Shown: positions 6,813-7,011 of the stretch, in pieces
How the letters are laid out: every line of letters begins with the position of its first letter
Numbering within the stretch: position 1 is the first letter of the stretch
Assembly (NCBI GenBank): GCA_020058405.1
Contig: JAGVEE010000044.1
Location: 1 to 7,011 of the forward strand
Reading direction: 5' to 3'
DNA length: 7,011 bases
Origin: Sphingobacteriales bacterium
GTDB lineage: Bacteria; Bacteroidota; Bacteroidia; Sphingobacteriales; Sphingobacteriaceae
Position numbers and translations under genes: made by a program
Notes under the pieces: model-generated
Database searches by the model: none
Seen by the model: the letters and a program-made list of their open reading frames with translations, nothing else
What the model was told of the DNA's origin: nothing

Positions 6813-7011
6813 TTAAAACAACAGACCGATATTAATACATAAATAATTTAAATCAGCATCAAAAGGCTTAATATTTGTACTACTCGCAACAGTTGGAGAT
6901 CTATAAATGGAAGTGCTTTTCATTGTGTTGAAAAATCCATTTGCATAAGAAACACCGAGTATTAAATCTAAATTTTTGGCAATGTTATATTCAACACCAG
7001 CTCCTATCAAT
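6813..7011 (-). CDS. C-terminal end of a probable outer-membrane beta-barrel protein (5' part outside window)
   Basis: About 65 C-terminal residues are present; the gene continues past the right edge, and the TTG at 7008-7010 is an internal Leu codon, not a start. The visible part alternates polar and hydrophobic residues in strand-like stretches: GAGVEYNIAKNLDLILGVSY, a serine/threonine-rich loop (MKSTSIYRSPTVASSTNIK), and a last strand LNYLCINIGLLF ending in phenylalanine. A strand ending in an aromatic residue is the usual signal for BAM-assisted insertion into the outer membrane. The style resembles Bacteroidota 'outer membrane beta-barrel' or PorT-like proteins, but too little is visible to name a family. 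The stop is one base from the nadE start, so it is probably the upstream gene of an operon with nadE. Confidence 0.7.
   Translation of the reverse strand, partial: LIGAGVEYNIAKNLDLILGVSYANGFFNTMKSTSIYRSPTVASSTNIKPFDADLNYLCINIGLLF

Overview
The window reads as the chromosome of a member of the Bacteroidota. The DNA is AT-rich by eye, genes lack clear Shine-Dalgarno sites, TAnnTTTG-type -7 boxes precede two genes, and one secreted protein is built from SprB/PKD-like modules of the kind found in gliding and type IX secretion bacteria. I cannot name the genus. Gene density is high and most genes are conserved housekeeping genes. I see no tRNA, rRNA, CRISPR array, insertion sequence, phage gene or known defence system.

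Layout: bases 1-1269 (minus) hold almost all of serS, seryl-tRNA synthetase, whose stop lies just beyond the left edge. A 113-bp divergent intergenic region (1270-1382) carries a candidate -7 box for each flanking gene, with a perfect 14-bp palindrome and three CAGATT/AATCTG half-sites between or next to them. Then come rsmI (1383-2102, plus; 16S rRNA ribose methyltransferase) and lnt (2089-3687, plus; apolipoprotein N-acyltransferase), overlapping by 14 bp and probably co-transcribed. A second cluster runs leftwards from the right edge: the C-terminal end of a likely outer-membrane beta-barrel protein (6813-7011), nadE (5189-6811; glutamine-dependent NAD+ synthetase) starting one base after it, and a secreted cysteine-rich modular protein (3684-5144) 44 bp further on.

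How the genes work together: serS and rsmI serve translation (tRNA charging and 16S rRNA modification), lnt completes lipoprotein maturation in the inner membrane, and nadE makes NAD+. The beta-barrel and the modular secreted protein belong to the cell envelope or exterior. The least ordinary item is the secreted protein. It has a signal peptide, a cysteine-rich N-terminal module, one SprB-like repeat and two further adhesin-type modules, but it stops without any recognisable type IX sorting domain, and its stop codon overlaps the convergent stop of lnt. It looks either like a shortened giant adhesin or like a short secreted form. I found no clear sign of a new multi-gene system here.
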